Below the pieces are notes generated by a model, which saw nothing but the letters and a program-made list of their open reading frames with translations, searched no databases and was not told the origin of the DNA. This document shows, in pieces, positions 11,550 to 23,226 of a DNA stretch of 64,000 nt; within the stretch, counting starts at the first letter, position 1, and each line of letters begins with the position of its first letter. The stretch covers positions 58,367,914 to 58,431,913 of the forward strand of contig JALMGJ010000002.1 in the NCBI GenBank assembly GCA_023362775.1. Direction: 5' to 3'. Both the position numbers and the translations under genes were made by a program. The DNA is from Charina bottae (lineage: Eukaryota; Chordata; Lepidosauria; Squamata; Charinaidae).

Positions 11550-12102
11550 GTACGTTTAAGGCTGAAAAAAGTAAATAGGACAACAGAGATTTAAAGCAAG
11601 TAAAATTTCTTAAAAGTTGATTATGAAAACAATCTTAAACAAGAAAATGTATGCATAACATAAGGAAAAAAGGAAGTATTATGTACTGCCCTATTCAAAG
11701 ATACCTCTAACTGAATTTAGAGGGTTAATGTGTGTAGGATTGCAGCCCCATTCATTTCTAAGAAGTGTTAAAACATGTTTATAGAGCACATATGAGTATA
11801 TTTTGTGGGTCAAGAACTGCATCTTATCTTTGGATGGTTTGTGAGGGCTATATCCCTATGTGGTGTAAACTATAGAAATGTACATGTTATTGCAAATGTA
11901 TTGATTTAATGCAGTTAATATGGATGCTCTCCATATATTTTATAATTTCCTTTTTCTATCATATTAAAATGTTCAATATGCTATTTAAGAGAGTCTTAGA
12001 TTAGAGAGTCTCTAAGGGCCATACCCAAAGCTTTTGATTGGACCATACTTCAGGCTTTGCTCCTCAGCTCCAAAGTTCTTTTCTTATTTTACTTATTTAT
12101 AG

Positions 12103-12253
12103 CTTCAGCTCCTGATTTTTCTAAACATCCCATGAAAGAAACTTCAGTTGTCCATGTGGGAGGTGAAGTAACCATTGGATGCAAACCAAATGCCTCTCCC
12201 AGGGCTGTTATTAGTTGGAAAAAAGGCACTGAAATCCTACATCAAGGTAAAAG
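12103..12253 (+). CDS. CNTN6: Contactin exon: first half of Ig domain 5
   Basis: The acceptor is atttatag ending at 12102 and the donor is gtatgc from 12254. The 151-nt exon has two leading bases, 49 codons and two trailing bases. The peptide SAPDFSKHPMKET leads into a strand with IGCKPNASPRAVISWKKG, giving the B-strand cysteine and the core tryptophan of Ig5. The trailing AG joins with the A opening the exon at 30197 to make Arg, restoring the usual family motif at the junction. The intron that follows is about 17.9 kb and full of mobile elements. Sequence beyond the donor stays open for some codons but is not contactin-like. Confidence 0.92.
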
Positions 12254-12467
12254 GTATGCCTATATATTTTACTTTTTATGTGAGCAGTTTTGCAACCTTT
12301 ACATGTCAAATCTTGACAGGGCCCAAACAGAAGGAGATTGTTTCAGACATGAGATTTTAAAATTCTGTTGTCTTTTAACAGCTGATATACATATCTGATC
12401 ATAAATTGCTTTTCAAGTTTCACTGAGTTTCAAAAGTAGGGCCATAGTTTTCCTATGCCTAAATCAA

Positions 12468-12535
12468 ACCAAAAGCCTAAATCAAATTTAGAGTCATAGA
12501 ACCAAAAGCCTAAATCAAATTTAGTGTCATAGAAC
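12468..12535. repeat. 33-bp tandem duplication
   Basis: Two consecutive units beginning ACCAAAAGCCTAAATCAAAT at 12468 and 12501, with one base difference. Confidence 0.9.
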
Positions 12536-12970
12536 CCATTTGGCAACCTCTGGCAACAGAGAGGATATTTTGGGAAGTACGAAAGAGACTTCATAGCATC
12601 ATAATGGATCAAATGTGAGAATATGCTAAATGCCTTCAAGATCTTAACAAAATGGATCAGAATTTCTTAGTCTTTACATCAGTCTATGTTTCTCTAGCAC
12701 TGCCTATTCCTCTAAGCAAAGGAAAAAATATCTGTTGTATGTTCTGCCTGTTCTGCAGACTGGGGAAATCTTCACTTTGTTCTCCACAAGCTGCTTTATT
12801 TGTTCAGTCTGAACAGAAAGGCAACAAGTTCATGGGGGATATCAGGGTTACAGATATTCTGAAGATATATATGAATAATCCAAGACTATGCATCTGGGTT
12901 AAATCCAGCAGAATGTAAATCCATTGAAATAAAGTGTGCCTCTAATTGTGGCATTAGCCTGCCTTTAAGT

Positions 12971-13260
12971 CAGAGCTTTCCAAACTGTGTGTTGGGACAC
13001 GTTAGTGAGTCGGCTGCAGTGTCTGGGTGTGTCGCGGCAGCTGCTGCCTCGGACCCCTGCCAGGATTCCGCACAGGTCCTAGTGCCTGCCTTGTGCCTTG
13101 CTGCCTCCAAACCTGCTGTGATTCCGCACAGGTCCTAGTGCCTGCCTTGTGCCCTTCTGTAAGAGTGTGTCGCGAAATGATGCCCTGCTGTAAGAGTGTG
13201 TCGCGAAATGATGCATGTCTAAAAAGTGTGTCACCAACATGAAAAGTTTGGAAAGCTCTG
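12971..13260 (+). mobile_element. hAT-type MITE, copy 1
   Basis: Terminal inverted repeats CAGAGCTTTCCAAACT and AGTTTGGAAAGCTCTG bound 290 bp. A perfect 8-bp target duplication CTTTAAGT lies at 12963-12970 and 13261-13268. The interior contains repeats of a GTCGCGAAATGATG-type unit. It has no coding capacity, so it was mobilised in trans. Confidence 0.92.
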
Positions 13261-13611
13261 CTTTAAGTAATTCACCAGTAGTACCCATTTGCTTTACACT
13301 CCTCAGGACAGGATACTATTTCCTCACTTGCTTTATAATGGTATAATTATTTCCTTTGATTGCTTCACTACTGTGAGGGCTGTAAAATAGAAGAATGAGG
13401 AAAGGGCCCATGAAGCAATTTGGGTACAGAAGTGATTTGATTCCAAATAAGGAAGAATATATTTTAAGTGCCAGGCTAGGACAATAGATTGATAGTTAAC
13501 TGATGTGTCTCATTCCTGTTTAAAAGACTTGAGTGAGGCAAAGCATTTCCTTGGTTATCTTTTGTTTTGTTTTGTTTTTCACCAAGGCTTGGGTGCTGAT
13601 TTTCATTCTTT

Positions 13612-14295
13612 TTGGAAGCCATGGAGCACCTGAGAACAGCTCTGAAGGCCTGTGGATATCCAAATTGGGCCTTCACTAAATCTAAATCTACCAGACCTAA
13701 AACAGTGACAGATAGGGCTGAGACTCAGAGTAAATGGAAGAACCTGGTCATTCCTTACATGGCTGGCGTGTCTGAAAAGATAAAACGGATATTTGGCAAA
13801 CACCACATACCTGTATATTTCAAACCCACCAACACACTGAGACAGAGGCTTGTACACCCCAAAGATCAAACTCCAAAACACAAGAAAAGCAATGTAGTTT
13901 ATGCAATCCAGTGCAGTGAGGAGTGCTCTGAACTCTACATTGGAGAAACCAAACAACCTTTGTACAGGAGGATGGCCCAACACAGGAGAAGTAACACCAC
14001 AGGACCAGAGTCAGCAGTTTATCTTCATCTAAAGGAAAAAGGACACTCATTTGAGGACATTAATGTTCACATTTTAGACAGAGAAGATAGGTGGTTTGAG
14101 AGAGGGGTCAAGGAATCCATTTATGCCAACTTGGAAAATCCTTCCTTGAATAGAGGTGGGGGCCTGAGGCACGATCTTTCCCCTATTTTCCTTCCTGCTT
14201 TGTCTTCTGTGCCTAGGAAGATTAAGACCATTTCGCAAGCTCAACAGCAGCATGGTGATCTTAACGATCCTCCTTTAGATGATAAAGGGACTTAG
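13612..14295 (+). CDS. GIY-YIG endonuclease domain of a Penelope-like element
   Basis: A 227-residue open frame, intact to its stop. Residues about 95-112 hold the GIY-YIG pair (NVVYAIQCSEECSELYIGET), followed by the conserved arginines in YRRMAQHRR (118-126), a Glu near 166-168 and an Asn near 180. The cysteines at 101 and 105 with histidines downstream fit the CCHH-type zinc motif described for Penelope endonucleases. In the parental element this domain nicks the target for primed reverse transcription. The ATG is not necessarily a natural start, because the frame is the C-terminal remnant of an RT-endonuclease polyprotein. Expression here is not implied. Confidence 0.85.
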   Translation: MEAMEHLRTALKACGYPNWAFTKSKSTRPKTVTDRAETQSKWKNLVIPYMAGVSEKIKRIFGKHHIPVYFKPTNTLRQRLVHPKDQTPKHKKSNVVYAIQCSEECSELYIGETKQPLYRRMAQHRRSNTTGPESAVYLHLKEKGHSFEDINVHILDREDRWFERGVKESIYANLENPSLNRGGGLRHDLSPIFLPALSSVPRKIKTISQAQQQHGDLNDPPLDDKGT

Positions 14296-14384
14296 AAATA
14301 ACATCTCAAAATAACCATGACCTAGCCCCAGGTGTAAGGTCACACAGCCACCTAGAAACATATTTAAGGATTCCCTTACTAACT

Positions 14385-14440
14385 TTGCTCAGACTGAAGA
14401 AGCTCCTTGGATAAGGAGCGAAACGTTTCCACTGAGAAAA
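14385..14440 (+). ncRNA. Hammerhead-ribozyme-like motif, family 1
   Basis: CTGAAGA at 14394-14400, one extra A, a perfect 7-bp hairpin GCTCCTT-GGAT-AAGGAGC (14402-14419), then GAAAC (14420-14424) and GTT. AGA/CTC upstream (14388-14393) can pair with TC and GAG downstream (14428-14436) as a stem I with an internal loop. Stem III would be only 2 bp (AC/GT), as in dimer-type hammerheads known from Penelope-like elements. Activity is unproven. Confidence 0.5.
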
Positions 14441-14479
14441 TAGAAATCCGGTTGACATGATTCAAGCTACAGACTTAAT

Positions 14480-16150
14480 ATACTGTAAAATGTATTGAGG
14501 TAAAACTCATGGGAAAACAGAGTTGGATTTTCACTTCTCTATGAATGGTGCTACCCAATGCTTGTTTTTGCCATTGTACTTTATACTGTTGCTCTACAAA
14601 ATCTCAGGCTGAAATATTTAAGATGGCGGTCAAGTCAAAATTACAAATGTGATAAAAATAACAGAAAGGCTTCACATATTTTAGTAGGCTTTATAAATAC
14701 AACTAAAGGTTATTGGATAGATGATAAACACTTAATGTCTTCATTTCCATTTTGTTGGCTTTCTCCAATTTTTTTGTTTTTGTTTGGGAGCCAGGATTTT
14801 TAAAAAGTATTTTTTTATTAATTCATTTTGAAACAGTCATATATAAAATAAAAATGAACAATTTACCACCCACAAAAAGAAAAAGAAAAAAAATCATACA
14901 AGTAAACACATTTAAAAAGCTGAAATTACAACTACAGGTATATGCCAAGTTTGCCTAATTTTGTAAGTCTTTTAAAGGGGAAACTAAGCTTTCAATGTTC
15001 ACCGAGAACTTTCTCCAAAGGGAGAGATAAAGTGACATTTCTGATTAGCAGAATATATAATTTTCTCAAAAATTGCTAAATCGCATATCTCTGAAATCCA
15101 ATAACTTTATATCTACAATTACAGTATTTTTCCATCTCCTAAGGATTATTCTTTTTTTGCTGTTCTTATAGCACGGTTGGCTTTTTCCATGTTGCTTTCT
15201 TCCATACTATATTATGCTTTCAGTTTTGACAGAGCAGAAATGGTGGAGAGATGTGCCTGAATATACAACTGGATTTTTAAAACTAGTTCTTTTCAATTTT
15301 ATTATCTGCAAAAAGAAAAAAAAAGTTAAGATATTCTACAATAATATTTCTCTGCATTAACTAATATTTAAAACACATCAAACCCTTTTTAAATTCCATC
15401 CATAAATATTTTTAATTGATCATTTTAAATGTTACGTTGAATTTACTTTTTTATTATCAAAACATTATTTCTAATATTGAGATTTTTTTTCACTCTTTCT
15501 CTTTTTATCCTTTTTATCTAGTAGCATATACATTTGTAGCAGTAGACCTTCTTGCTCTATTCTCATCTCAGCAGAAAGTTCTCCACTTCTAGATTTTTTT
15601 AAAAAATAGATTTAAATGGACTTTTTGCTTAGAATCAGGACTATTCAACTTACATTAGGAAGTTTCAGGGTCGAGACAAAATTAATGCAAATTGATCTCT
15701 TCTCTTGATGACGTGCTAGTATTAACTAATATAACTTACTAGTGGAACAATGGGATTGATTCTTCCTCATCTAACTTTAATTAATTACTGCAGCTTTATT
15801 TCTGATTAAAGAGTGAAATGACAGAAATCAAAGCCATAGATTTCCTTTCATGCTTCAAGTCATCACATGTTACATCATGTCCTGAGATATGAGATGTATG
15901 CAAATTTTTAGACTATTCAGCAGAATCATTTTCTTTTTCTAGCTGCCTCTCTGGCCAGCTGAAATTTAACACTATCTTGTACTAATAGGCACTGTCACTG
16001 TAGTTCTGCTACAGTACTATTTTCACTTCTCAAGATTGTAAAAATAATTTAAAATTGTGGTTTACTCAGTAGCAAAACAGCAACTTTAGGTAAAAATTCC
16101 TGTAAACACATTGTGAATTAATAATTGTAACTATTGCCCAGACTATTTAT
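14480..16150. other. Intron, AT-rich, nothing recognised
   Basis: No ORF, TIR or LINE motif recognised. Confidence 0.5.
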
Positions 16151-16345
16151 TTCTTAGGTTTATAGCTGATCTTTCCTTCAGGGGCTCAGGGTGGCATACA
16201 TAGCAGTCCTTTAATTTTTCCCATGAACAATTATTCTATGAGGTTGGATGGGCTGATAGAAAGTCATTGGCCTAAAGTCACTGAGTAAGCAGAAGGCTGA
16301 CTGAGCTGGGTCTGCTGTGTTGTGAACCAGCAATCTTCTTCTTCA
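16150..16345 (-). mobile_element. tRNA/CORE-like SINE, old copy
   Basis: On the minus strand this matches the SINE at 33387-33600 in order: the stretch before 'TGAC..TTTAGGCCAATGACTT', then 'CCATCCAACCTCATAGAATA', and an A-rich tail opposite TTTATTTCTTAGG. Diverged. Confidence 0.5.
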
Positions 16346-16739
16346 AAACAGGTGTTATAACTCTGATGTTTTTATAATATTTGTGATAACTCTAAATGGT
16401 ATTAGAGACTATGGTAAGCATTGACTGAATTGAATGAGTGTTCCTGCCTGTGTAAAGTAGCCAATGAACTGCTGGAGTTAGTTTACAAAACCTGTGCTAT
16501 CCAAAATCAATAGGAGCACTGGAGGTGACACAACATGGAAAAGTGTACTTTGAAAGTAGAGCAGAAAAACATCCTCAGATCACTTTGATGGTGAATGGGG
16601 AATCTATAGAGGGTGACACTGCAAAGCCCTTACAACGTTTATCCAGGCTTGGTTACAATGCAATGCACTTTATGTGGACTGCCTTGAAAAGATGCAGGGA
16701 TCATACGATACTTGTACTGAAAGATCTGCACTTGGTATA

Positions 16740-17060
16740 AGTTGTCTAGTATGCACAATTTAAAGCGCTGGTCTTGATATTTAAAGCCTTAAGTAGCTTA
16801 GGCCCTGATTACCACTCTTGCTATGAAACTGCCTGGTTACATCAATCAGTAGGAAAGACCCTTCTGAAGATTTCCAGGGTTCCAGAAGTCCATGGGAAAG
16901 CTTGAAGTAGGTTCCAGAAGTCCATGGGAAAGCCCAGGTTATGAAATGAACTCTTCAAGGAGATGGATTTGATTCTCACTCTCACAGCATTTATTAAGAT
17001 GTTAAAAACTTCTCTTTCATCAAGCTTTTAATTGCAAATTATTTTAATGATTGATTTTAA
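16740..17060 (+). mobile_element. CR1/L2-group LINE, RT C-terminus
   Basis: Reads FKALVLIFKALSSLGPDY, matching 'FKVLVLTYKALHGMGPGY' of the better copies, then NELFKEMD and FIKMLKTSL near the end. A 32-bp tandem duplication (GGTTCCAGAAGTCCATGGGA at 16878 and 16910) interrupts it. Confidence 0.6.
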
Positions 17061-17983
17061 TTTTGAAATAAATTGTTGACCATCATCTCATTAATTATAA
17101 TTGTTTAATGAGGTACTTCCTTTTATCAGTCTTCTATCTCCCTGCACTTAGCTTTAATGTTTTAACATTGTGAGAAACAGACAAAATCTATATCTTCCAT
17201 GTCATGCAGGATTTTAAATATCCTCTATATATTCTAAAAAGTTCAAACACTTTAATCATTCCTAGCTCCCTTTTTGCATGTTTTCCATTTCTACAATTTC
17301 CTTTTTTAAAAATGAAATAACTACAATTTTACAGAGTATTCCAAGTGTGTTCTTACCTAAATTTTCTTCATGTACTCCCAGCACTTCTTACACGTAGATA
17401 AAGTTGCTGCATTGCAAATAATAACATTCTTGATCCAACAAGAGAGTTTTCTGTTCATTTTTCTTCTGTTCTATATCTGCTATAGGACAGAACGCATTAA
17501 CAGAAAGTAAAGATGGATTAGGAGTAATTTATCCTAGACAGAAGGTCACAAACATCCATTTAAATTATCTGTAAACCATTTAATTACTACATTAATTACT
17601 GCATTAATTTAGGCTCATAAGAGACTGCTTCAATTCACTATCCACTGTAAGCATGGACAACTTACACATAATAATGACATTATTCTTATGTGAGATTTTT
17701 CCAGATAATCTGAGATTAGTAATGCTTCTTGCCATGTACAACAAAACATACAAGTCAACAACAGAACTGAATATGAAATTAATTTCCCTATGATAAAATT
17801 AATGTCTATATTATTTAGTATGTGATAATATTCACATTTTTAAATTGGCCAAGGTTGACTTCCAAGGTATTCCTGGAGCTGATGACCTATCATCTCAAGT
17901 ATGCTGCCTCAAAATGCAATATTTGTATATGTTCATTGGAGGAGTAGAACAGAATGGAGCACACTAGATGCCTTTCTGCTGTA

Positions 17984-19138
17984 CAGGTAGTCCTCGACTT
18001 ACGACTCCAATTGGGACCAGAATTTCCATCATAAATTGTTACAGTTGTAAGTCAAGTCACCACATGACCAGACCCAATTTTACAACCATTTTTATGGTGG
18101 TTGTGTCAGATTTCTTATTGGGTTATATGAAATTGGAAATTGGGTTTCTCTACAAAGCAAAAGTGTCTTGGCAAATTGCATCTTTTACAAAGCACAGCGT
18201 TCTCATGGTGACGTGAAGTGCAGGTGCAAGATAACAACAATCACGTGTGCATTGTTATGACTAGTGCCCACACAAGCACTGGATCTTCCCATGAGAACAG
18301 ATATCCTCCTGAATCCTTCTATGGGAAGCCTTGCCCAGGCCCCCCCTGAGCAAGGAAAGGGGGAACTCAGTGCTTAGATGCAGCAGGCTCATGCTATGTG
18401 CTTTGAGGCCTAGTGTGTGTAACAGCTAACTTCCAGCCAATCAGAATGCTAGAAGAACTGAATATACAACCATGCAAAATGGTGTTCTATGTCTTCTTGA
18501 TTTCTAGTGTCTTAGTCATGTAGTTCTTCACGTGTTCACTTCCCGTGGACTGGGCAGAGTGAGCTATGCCTGGCTTTGGGTATAGGCCATGGCAGGAACT
18601 CTGGCCCTGGGATCAATACATGGAACTCTGCTTATAAGTTTGTTTTGTTTTTCCTTTTACAATGATGTATCCTGTATATTCATCTTTTTCGTTGTTGCGA
18701 TAATGTACTGTATCTGCATTATTGCCCTATGCTAAACAGTAAACACTGTTAGCCCTAACAAGCTGCATTCTTGTCTGTTTATTCTCAAGCCTCGGTTTTT
18801 CCCCTTTAAGCCAGCATATATCCCATCAGGTTGTTAAGCGAACCATGGGTTATTGAGTGAATCACCATAGTCGTTAAGCAAATCTAGTTTCCCCAATGGG
18901 TATTTTTTGCCAGAAAATGGCAAAAAAGTCACAAAACGTGACACCAGGACACTGCAAGCAGTTGTAAAGGCAAGCCAGTTGCCAAGCTCCTGAAATGCAA
19001 TCATGTGATCATGGGGGGTGTGTGTGTGCAACATTTGCGAAGCTCAGAAGTGCTTTACAGGCCATAAAGCACCCATTCCAAGGTTGTTGTAACTTCAGAC
19101 TGTCATTAAATGAACATTTGTAAGTTGAGGACTACCTT
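17984..19138 (+). mobile_element. pogo/Tigger-like MITE split by a solo LTR
   Basis: The left end is TA then CAGGTAGTCCTCG and the right end GAGGACTACCTT then TA, giving a TA target duplication and terminal inverted repeats as in Tc1/mariner-pogo elements. Compare the intact 418-bp copy at 27938-28355. The MITE halves are 17984-18103 and 18829-19138. Confidence 0.85.
18104..18828 (+). mobile_element. Solo LTR inside the pogo-like MITE
   Basis: The 725-bp segment begins TGTCAG and ends CATCA and is flanked by a perfect 5-bp duplication GGTTG (18099-18103 and 18829-18833) that is single copy in the MITE. This is the signature of an LTR retrotransposon insertion reduced to one LTR. Near its end it has a U5-like stretch (GCTGCATTCTTGTCTGTTTA). 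No internal region, gag or pol. Whether the parent was Gypsy-like or an endogenous retrovirus cannot be told, and the orientation is tentative. Confidence 0.8.
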
Positions 19139-20240
19139 TACTAGTCAACTGGATAATATTGTTATATGTTTAAATGCAAAGATGATTTCGGTAGGATGTA
19201 AGGGGGACTAAATCAAATAATCTAGTCTGGGATTAGTTTCAGTTATGCAGCTCTAGAATAGCATACATAGTATTACCTGCTATTTTTTTTTATCATTCCT
19301 AGACTTCTAATAGTAAATCAAACGGAAGTTCATCAACTGATTGTGGAAATAATATCATGTAATTAAAATTTCTGTGTGAATTGGTTGTTAATTGCTCTTT
19401 TGTGAGATGCCTTGAATAGGCATGAGTAGATGGACTGAGATAAGAAAATGAAAGCTTTGTAGCTGGGTATAATTAGAAAATGTAATGGAGACTGACAAAT
19501 TTATTTGGGAAAATTCGTTTTTGGTCTAACTTCACATGCCTCTCTGAACATCTAATGTTAGTGATGTGCAGATGATCAAGACACAGATGGTTTTTAAAAA
19601 ATATAAATACACATATGTATTTACATATATTTACATATATACATGTACATATACAGTGGTATATGATTGAAATATTCTTATGAATGTGTCTCTATTCTCT
19701 CTGTGTTTGTATGCATACTGCTTTGTTTCTTAGGCATTCCATATTTTGTAGTACCATGACTCTATAAAATGATAAATGAATTTGTGTTCTACCCTTTCAT
19801 AATTAAAACAAATTGGAATTATGATTGGGAAGAAAGAACTACAGTGCCTGTTTGAAATTACCACGGTGTTGAAAAAATAACTTTGTGACCAAGGCGCACA
19901 TTTACGACTTTCACAGTGTCTTTCTCTTAGTCACATGTTCGCCATTATACTCACTTAGTATGTGTTGTCCTGTGCCTAACCCCTTTTTTCTCCCTACCCT
20001 TGCAGAGCAGAGAGATTGGAGAGGAAGGGATTACAAGAGAATAAGCTAGGCAAACAGCCAGTGCCAGTGCATTCCTTTTGATGTGTATTCCCCATTGTGT
20101 GCCTGCTTACTCTCTTGTCATCTCTTCCTCTCCAATGAATGTAAATACAAACATTAATTCCCTTCTTGCTAATTATCCCAGCACTGGGGTGGGCATTCTA
20201 AAGGGTTGGGGAGCAGGAAAAAAGGAAAGCTGAACTAAAA
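19139..20240. other. Intron, mostly unassigned
   Basis: ATACATATAT-type low complexity near 19600-19655. Parts of 19880-19960 may be a diverged pogo-like MITE. Confidence 0.4.
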
Positions 20241-20879
20241 TCCAAACACAGTTGTGGTCACATGACTTTTTTTTTATAGTTTAAACTTTATTGATTTTCA
20301 GAGTATAGATAAAATACAAAATAGAAAATACAGAAAAGCATGAAAATAGAACTAAAGAAAAAAGAAGAAAAAAACTATAAAGTGCAAATAGACAGAAAAC
20401 AAAGAGGGAAAAGTGACTTCCGACATTCTCCAATACAGATATAGATAAATTTACAAAAATAATCTCTTACCAATGATTAAACCATAGTAACATTATTTCT
20501 ATTAAAATAAACCAATTAATCATTAAAACCCAAAATCAGAACATCCTTTTTTTCTACCTCAAGCAAGTACTCTAGAAGTGGTCGCCAAACAGATAAAAAT
20601 CCAGAAACTGAATTTTCTCTAATTAATGCTGTCAATTTAGCCATCTGGGTTAGATCCATTAATTTAACAATCCAATCTTCAACTGTAGGTATCTGTGGAT
20701 CTTTCCATCTCTGTGCGTATAAAAGTCTTGCAGCTGTGATCATATATAAAAGCAAAACTCCATGTTGTTTCTCCAGCTCCTTCTCCATCAAATGGTCACA
20801 TGATTTTTCACTTAGTGACCATGTCACTTAGCCACCGAGTTGCCGGTCCCAATTGTGGTCACTAAATGAGGACTACCTG
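20240..20879 (-). mobile_element. pogo-like MITE fragment split by L1
   Basis: The right border GAGGACTACCTG plus TA at 20880-20881 is the MITE terminal repeat, and 20793-20879 and about 20240-20265 are MITE-like. The opposite terminus is not recognised. Confidence 0.6.
20266..20792 (-). mobile_element. 5'-truncated L1, ORF2 C-terminus
   Basis: Inserted into the MITE with an 11-bp duplication TGGTCACATGA (20255-20265 and 20793-20803). A T run at 20267-20274 is the poly-A tail of a minus-strand copy. The minus-strand ORF reads AARLLYAQRWKDPQIPTVED and LMDLTQMAKLTALIRE, the C-terminal region of L1 ORF2. The reading frame is open from the 5' break, so the copy may be fairly young. Confidence 0.85.
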
Positions 20880-20881
20880 TA

Positions 20882-22420
20882 TATCACTTTGAAAGATTAA
20901 ATTTCAGTTTCTATATAACAAGGGTTCTCATACTTTGTAGAACCACAACTGCCTACTGTGTGCTTGCATAGCAAAGCAGGGAACAAAGTCCAGAGTTTTA
21001 ACAGTCTTCCCACTGGGCCTGTCCAAATCTGATTGGTTTTTAAGAGATGTAGGAGCCCCTTTAAATTGCATGAGACATCCTGCAGGGTCCTAACCCACAG
21101 TCTGAAAACATCTGGTTTAGAGCTAAATCCCAATTCATTTAGAAGCAAAGAGCAAAGAGAAACCTATTTAGCAGCATTGTTGAAAAGTATTATGTTTATT
21201 GCTGGTCACAGAAATGGTCCTTTGAAAGTCCACATCACATTTATAGGCAGAGAAAATGAGTGGACCATTTCTCCAAAGGAAAGAGAAATCCAATTATTAC
21301 CAAAGTGCAAAGTAGACAGGGTATAAATCAGGTGTAATGTTTGTGTATGTGTGTCTATATATAAAATATATACTTTCTGGCTGCTTTGTGCAAAGTAAGT
21401 GCAAAACCACTATGATCCACTCATTGGAAGTCCTCTGAAATTCTCTTCTCTTTGGAAAGAATCTCTAAAAGACGTTTTCTTTCATCAAATTGAAGGAATT
21501 GCTGGGAAAAAAAGGTTAAAAAATGTAATTGTCCAGTGCTAACTATATTCAAACTTCACACAAACTCCAACAAAACTTTACTTGGATTTGTTAGTGAATT
21601 CTCAGCTAGATGAAGCCTTCACAACTCATTCACCTTGTGACATAGCTCCAAGATAATAGTTCCAGAACATTCAGTAACTGTTGACTTGTAGAAAACAGTT
21701 CTTTTTGTTATGTAGTGTCTGACCTCTGCTTTTCTTCTTCTCTTGCAAATACTGCTATTTTTGCCAGAATAGCACAAAACCTTGTTACTGGAAATCAAAC
21801 ATTATAACCAGAGGGATTGTTCCAAAGGTTTCTTTAGTTAACTTTAAAAAAAATAGCCCATTTCTTTTAAGACTAAAAAATATCTGTATGAGTTTGTCTT
21901 TCAAACATAGATCAGGGACAAAAGACCAGGGACATTATTACATGTCTTAGGGTTTATTAACGTTTTTATCTCACCTTCCTTCAAATTGTTCAGTTCAAGA
22001 CTTTGCCAAAGAATGGGGTATTATAGAATGCTATCTAATATAGTGCCAGGCTGGTAGTTTTTTCACTGCTATTGTTAGAGATGATGGATTCATATCCTTT
22101 GTAGAGAGTTGTTCCCTCTTCCCATCAACTATTTGGCAAGGTCTCACTTCTTTTATAATCCTACCCATAACTTCACCCTGTTCCAGATGTATGCAGAGAA
22201 ATGTCCACCATAAAAGGACAAGCAGGTGCCAAGTTCCCATTAACTTAATCTGTACTAAATATGAATGAAAATCAGAACACATATAATTGTATCTGCAGTA
22301 TGCAGAAACTAGTCCCAAAAGATTACCTAGACACTATCCAACACAGTTTGTCAGCCCAGTTCCCTGAAAAGGAAATTAAATTATTTTTTTCTGAAGAATA
22401 ATTGTTATTATATAAAATAT
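20882..22420. other. Intron, nothing recognised
   Basis: No exon or element recognised with confidence; a LINE 3'-end-like scrap may lie near 21950-22010. Confidence 0.4.
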
Positions 22421-22660
22421 AAAATATTTTGTATTATTTAATATTTATTTATATTTATATTTAATATTTATTTATATTTATATTATATATCATAAAATAT
22501 AAAAAATAATTGTTTTATATATTAACTGTTTTATAGTTTTATTGTACATTAACATTAATAATATTATAATAATATTATAATATAATAATTTTATTATTAA
22601 TAATTAATAATATAATAATAATATAATATAATAATATTATAATAATATTGTACTGTAACA
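22420..22660. repeat. AT-rich low-complexity tract
   Basis: About 240 bp of TATTTATATTTA and AATAATATTATAAT-type repeats directly before the BovB element. Confidence 0.9.
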
Positions 22661-22662
22661 TT

Positions 22663-23226
22663 GTACAGGAGGCAGCAACTAAAACCATCCCAAAGAAAAA
22701 GAAATGCAAGAAAGCAAAGTGGCTGACTGATGAGGCTTTACAAATAGCTGAGGAAAGAAGGGAAGCAAAAGGCAAGGGAGAAAGGGAAAGATATAAACAG
22801 CTGAATGCAGATTTCCAGAGAATAGCAAGGAGAGATAAGAAGGCCTTCTTAAATGAACAATGCAAAGAAATCGAGGACAACAATAGAATGGGGAAGACTA
22901 GAGATCTCTTCAAGAAAAATAGAGATATCAAGGGAACATTTTGTGCAAATATGGGCATGATAAAGGACAAAAAAGGCAGGGACCTAACAGAAGCAGAAGA
23001 GATTAAGAAGAGGTGGCAAGAATACACAGAAGAACTATACAAGAAAGATCTTAATATCCCTGATAAATACGATGGTGTGGTCACTGAGCTTGAGCCGGAC
23101 ATCCTAGAGAGTGAAGTCAAGTGGGCCTTAGGAAGCATTACTAACAACAAAGCTAGCGGAGAAGACAGTATCCCAGCTGAGCTATTTAAAATCCTAAAAG
23201 ATGATGCTGTTAAAGTGCTGCACTAA
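22663..23226 (+). pseudogene. BovB ORF2, linker and start of RT
   Basis: Reads WLTDEALQIAEERREAKGKG, then the RT entry SEVKWALGSITNNKASGEDS IPAELFK. It ends at a TAA where the family normally has a serine codon (…KVLHS), at 23224-23226. The apparent ATG lies in the AT-rich flank and is not the element's own start. The partner frame follows immediately. Confidence 0.85.

Larger units (their letters stand above)
13590..14475 (+). mobile_element. Penelope-like element, 5'-truncated, family 1
   Basis: Contains the GIY-YIG ORF and a 3' end (14340-14475) shared with copies at 26794, 27833, 34288 and 53637. The shared end includes the stretch from AAACATATTTAAGGATTCC to GATTCAAGCTACAG. The RT part is missing, so this is 5' truncated. 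I could not find a convincing target duplication, so borders are approximate at the left. Confidence 0.85.

Noticed and set aside
12652..12918. 88-residue plus-strand frame, considered as a contactin exon
   Set aside because: No Ig motif and no phase-compatible splice sites; the next real exon is at 30197.
13603..13983. 126-residue minus-strand frame
   Set aside because: Shadow of the GIY-YIG ORF on the plus strand.
22575..23150. 191-residue minus-strand frame
   Set aside because: Antisense shadow of the BovB RT; serine/leucine-rich composition typical of a reversed coding strand.
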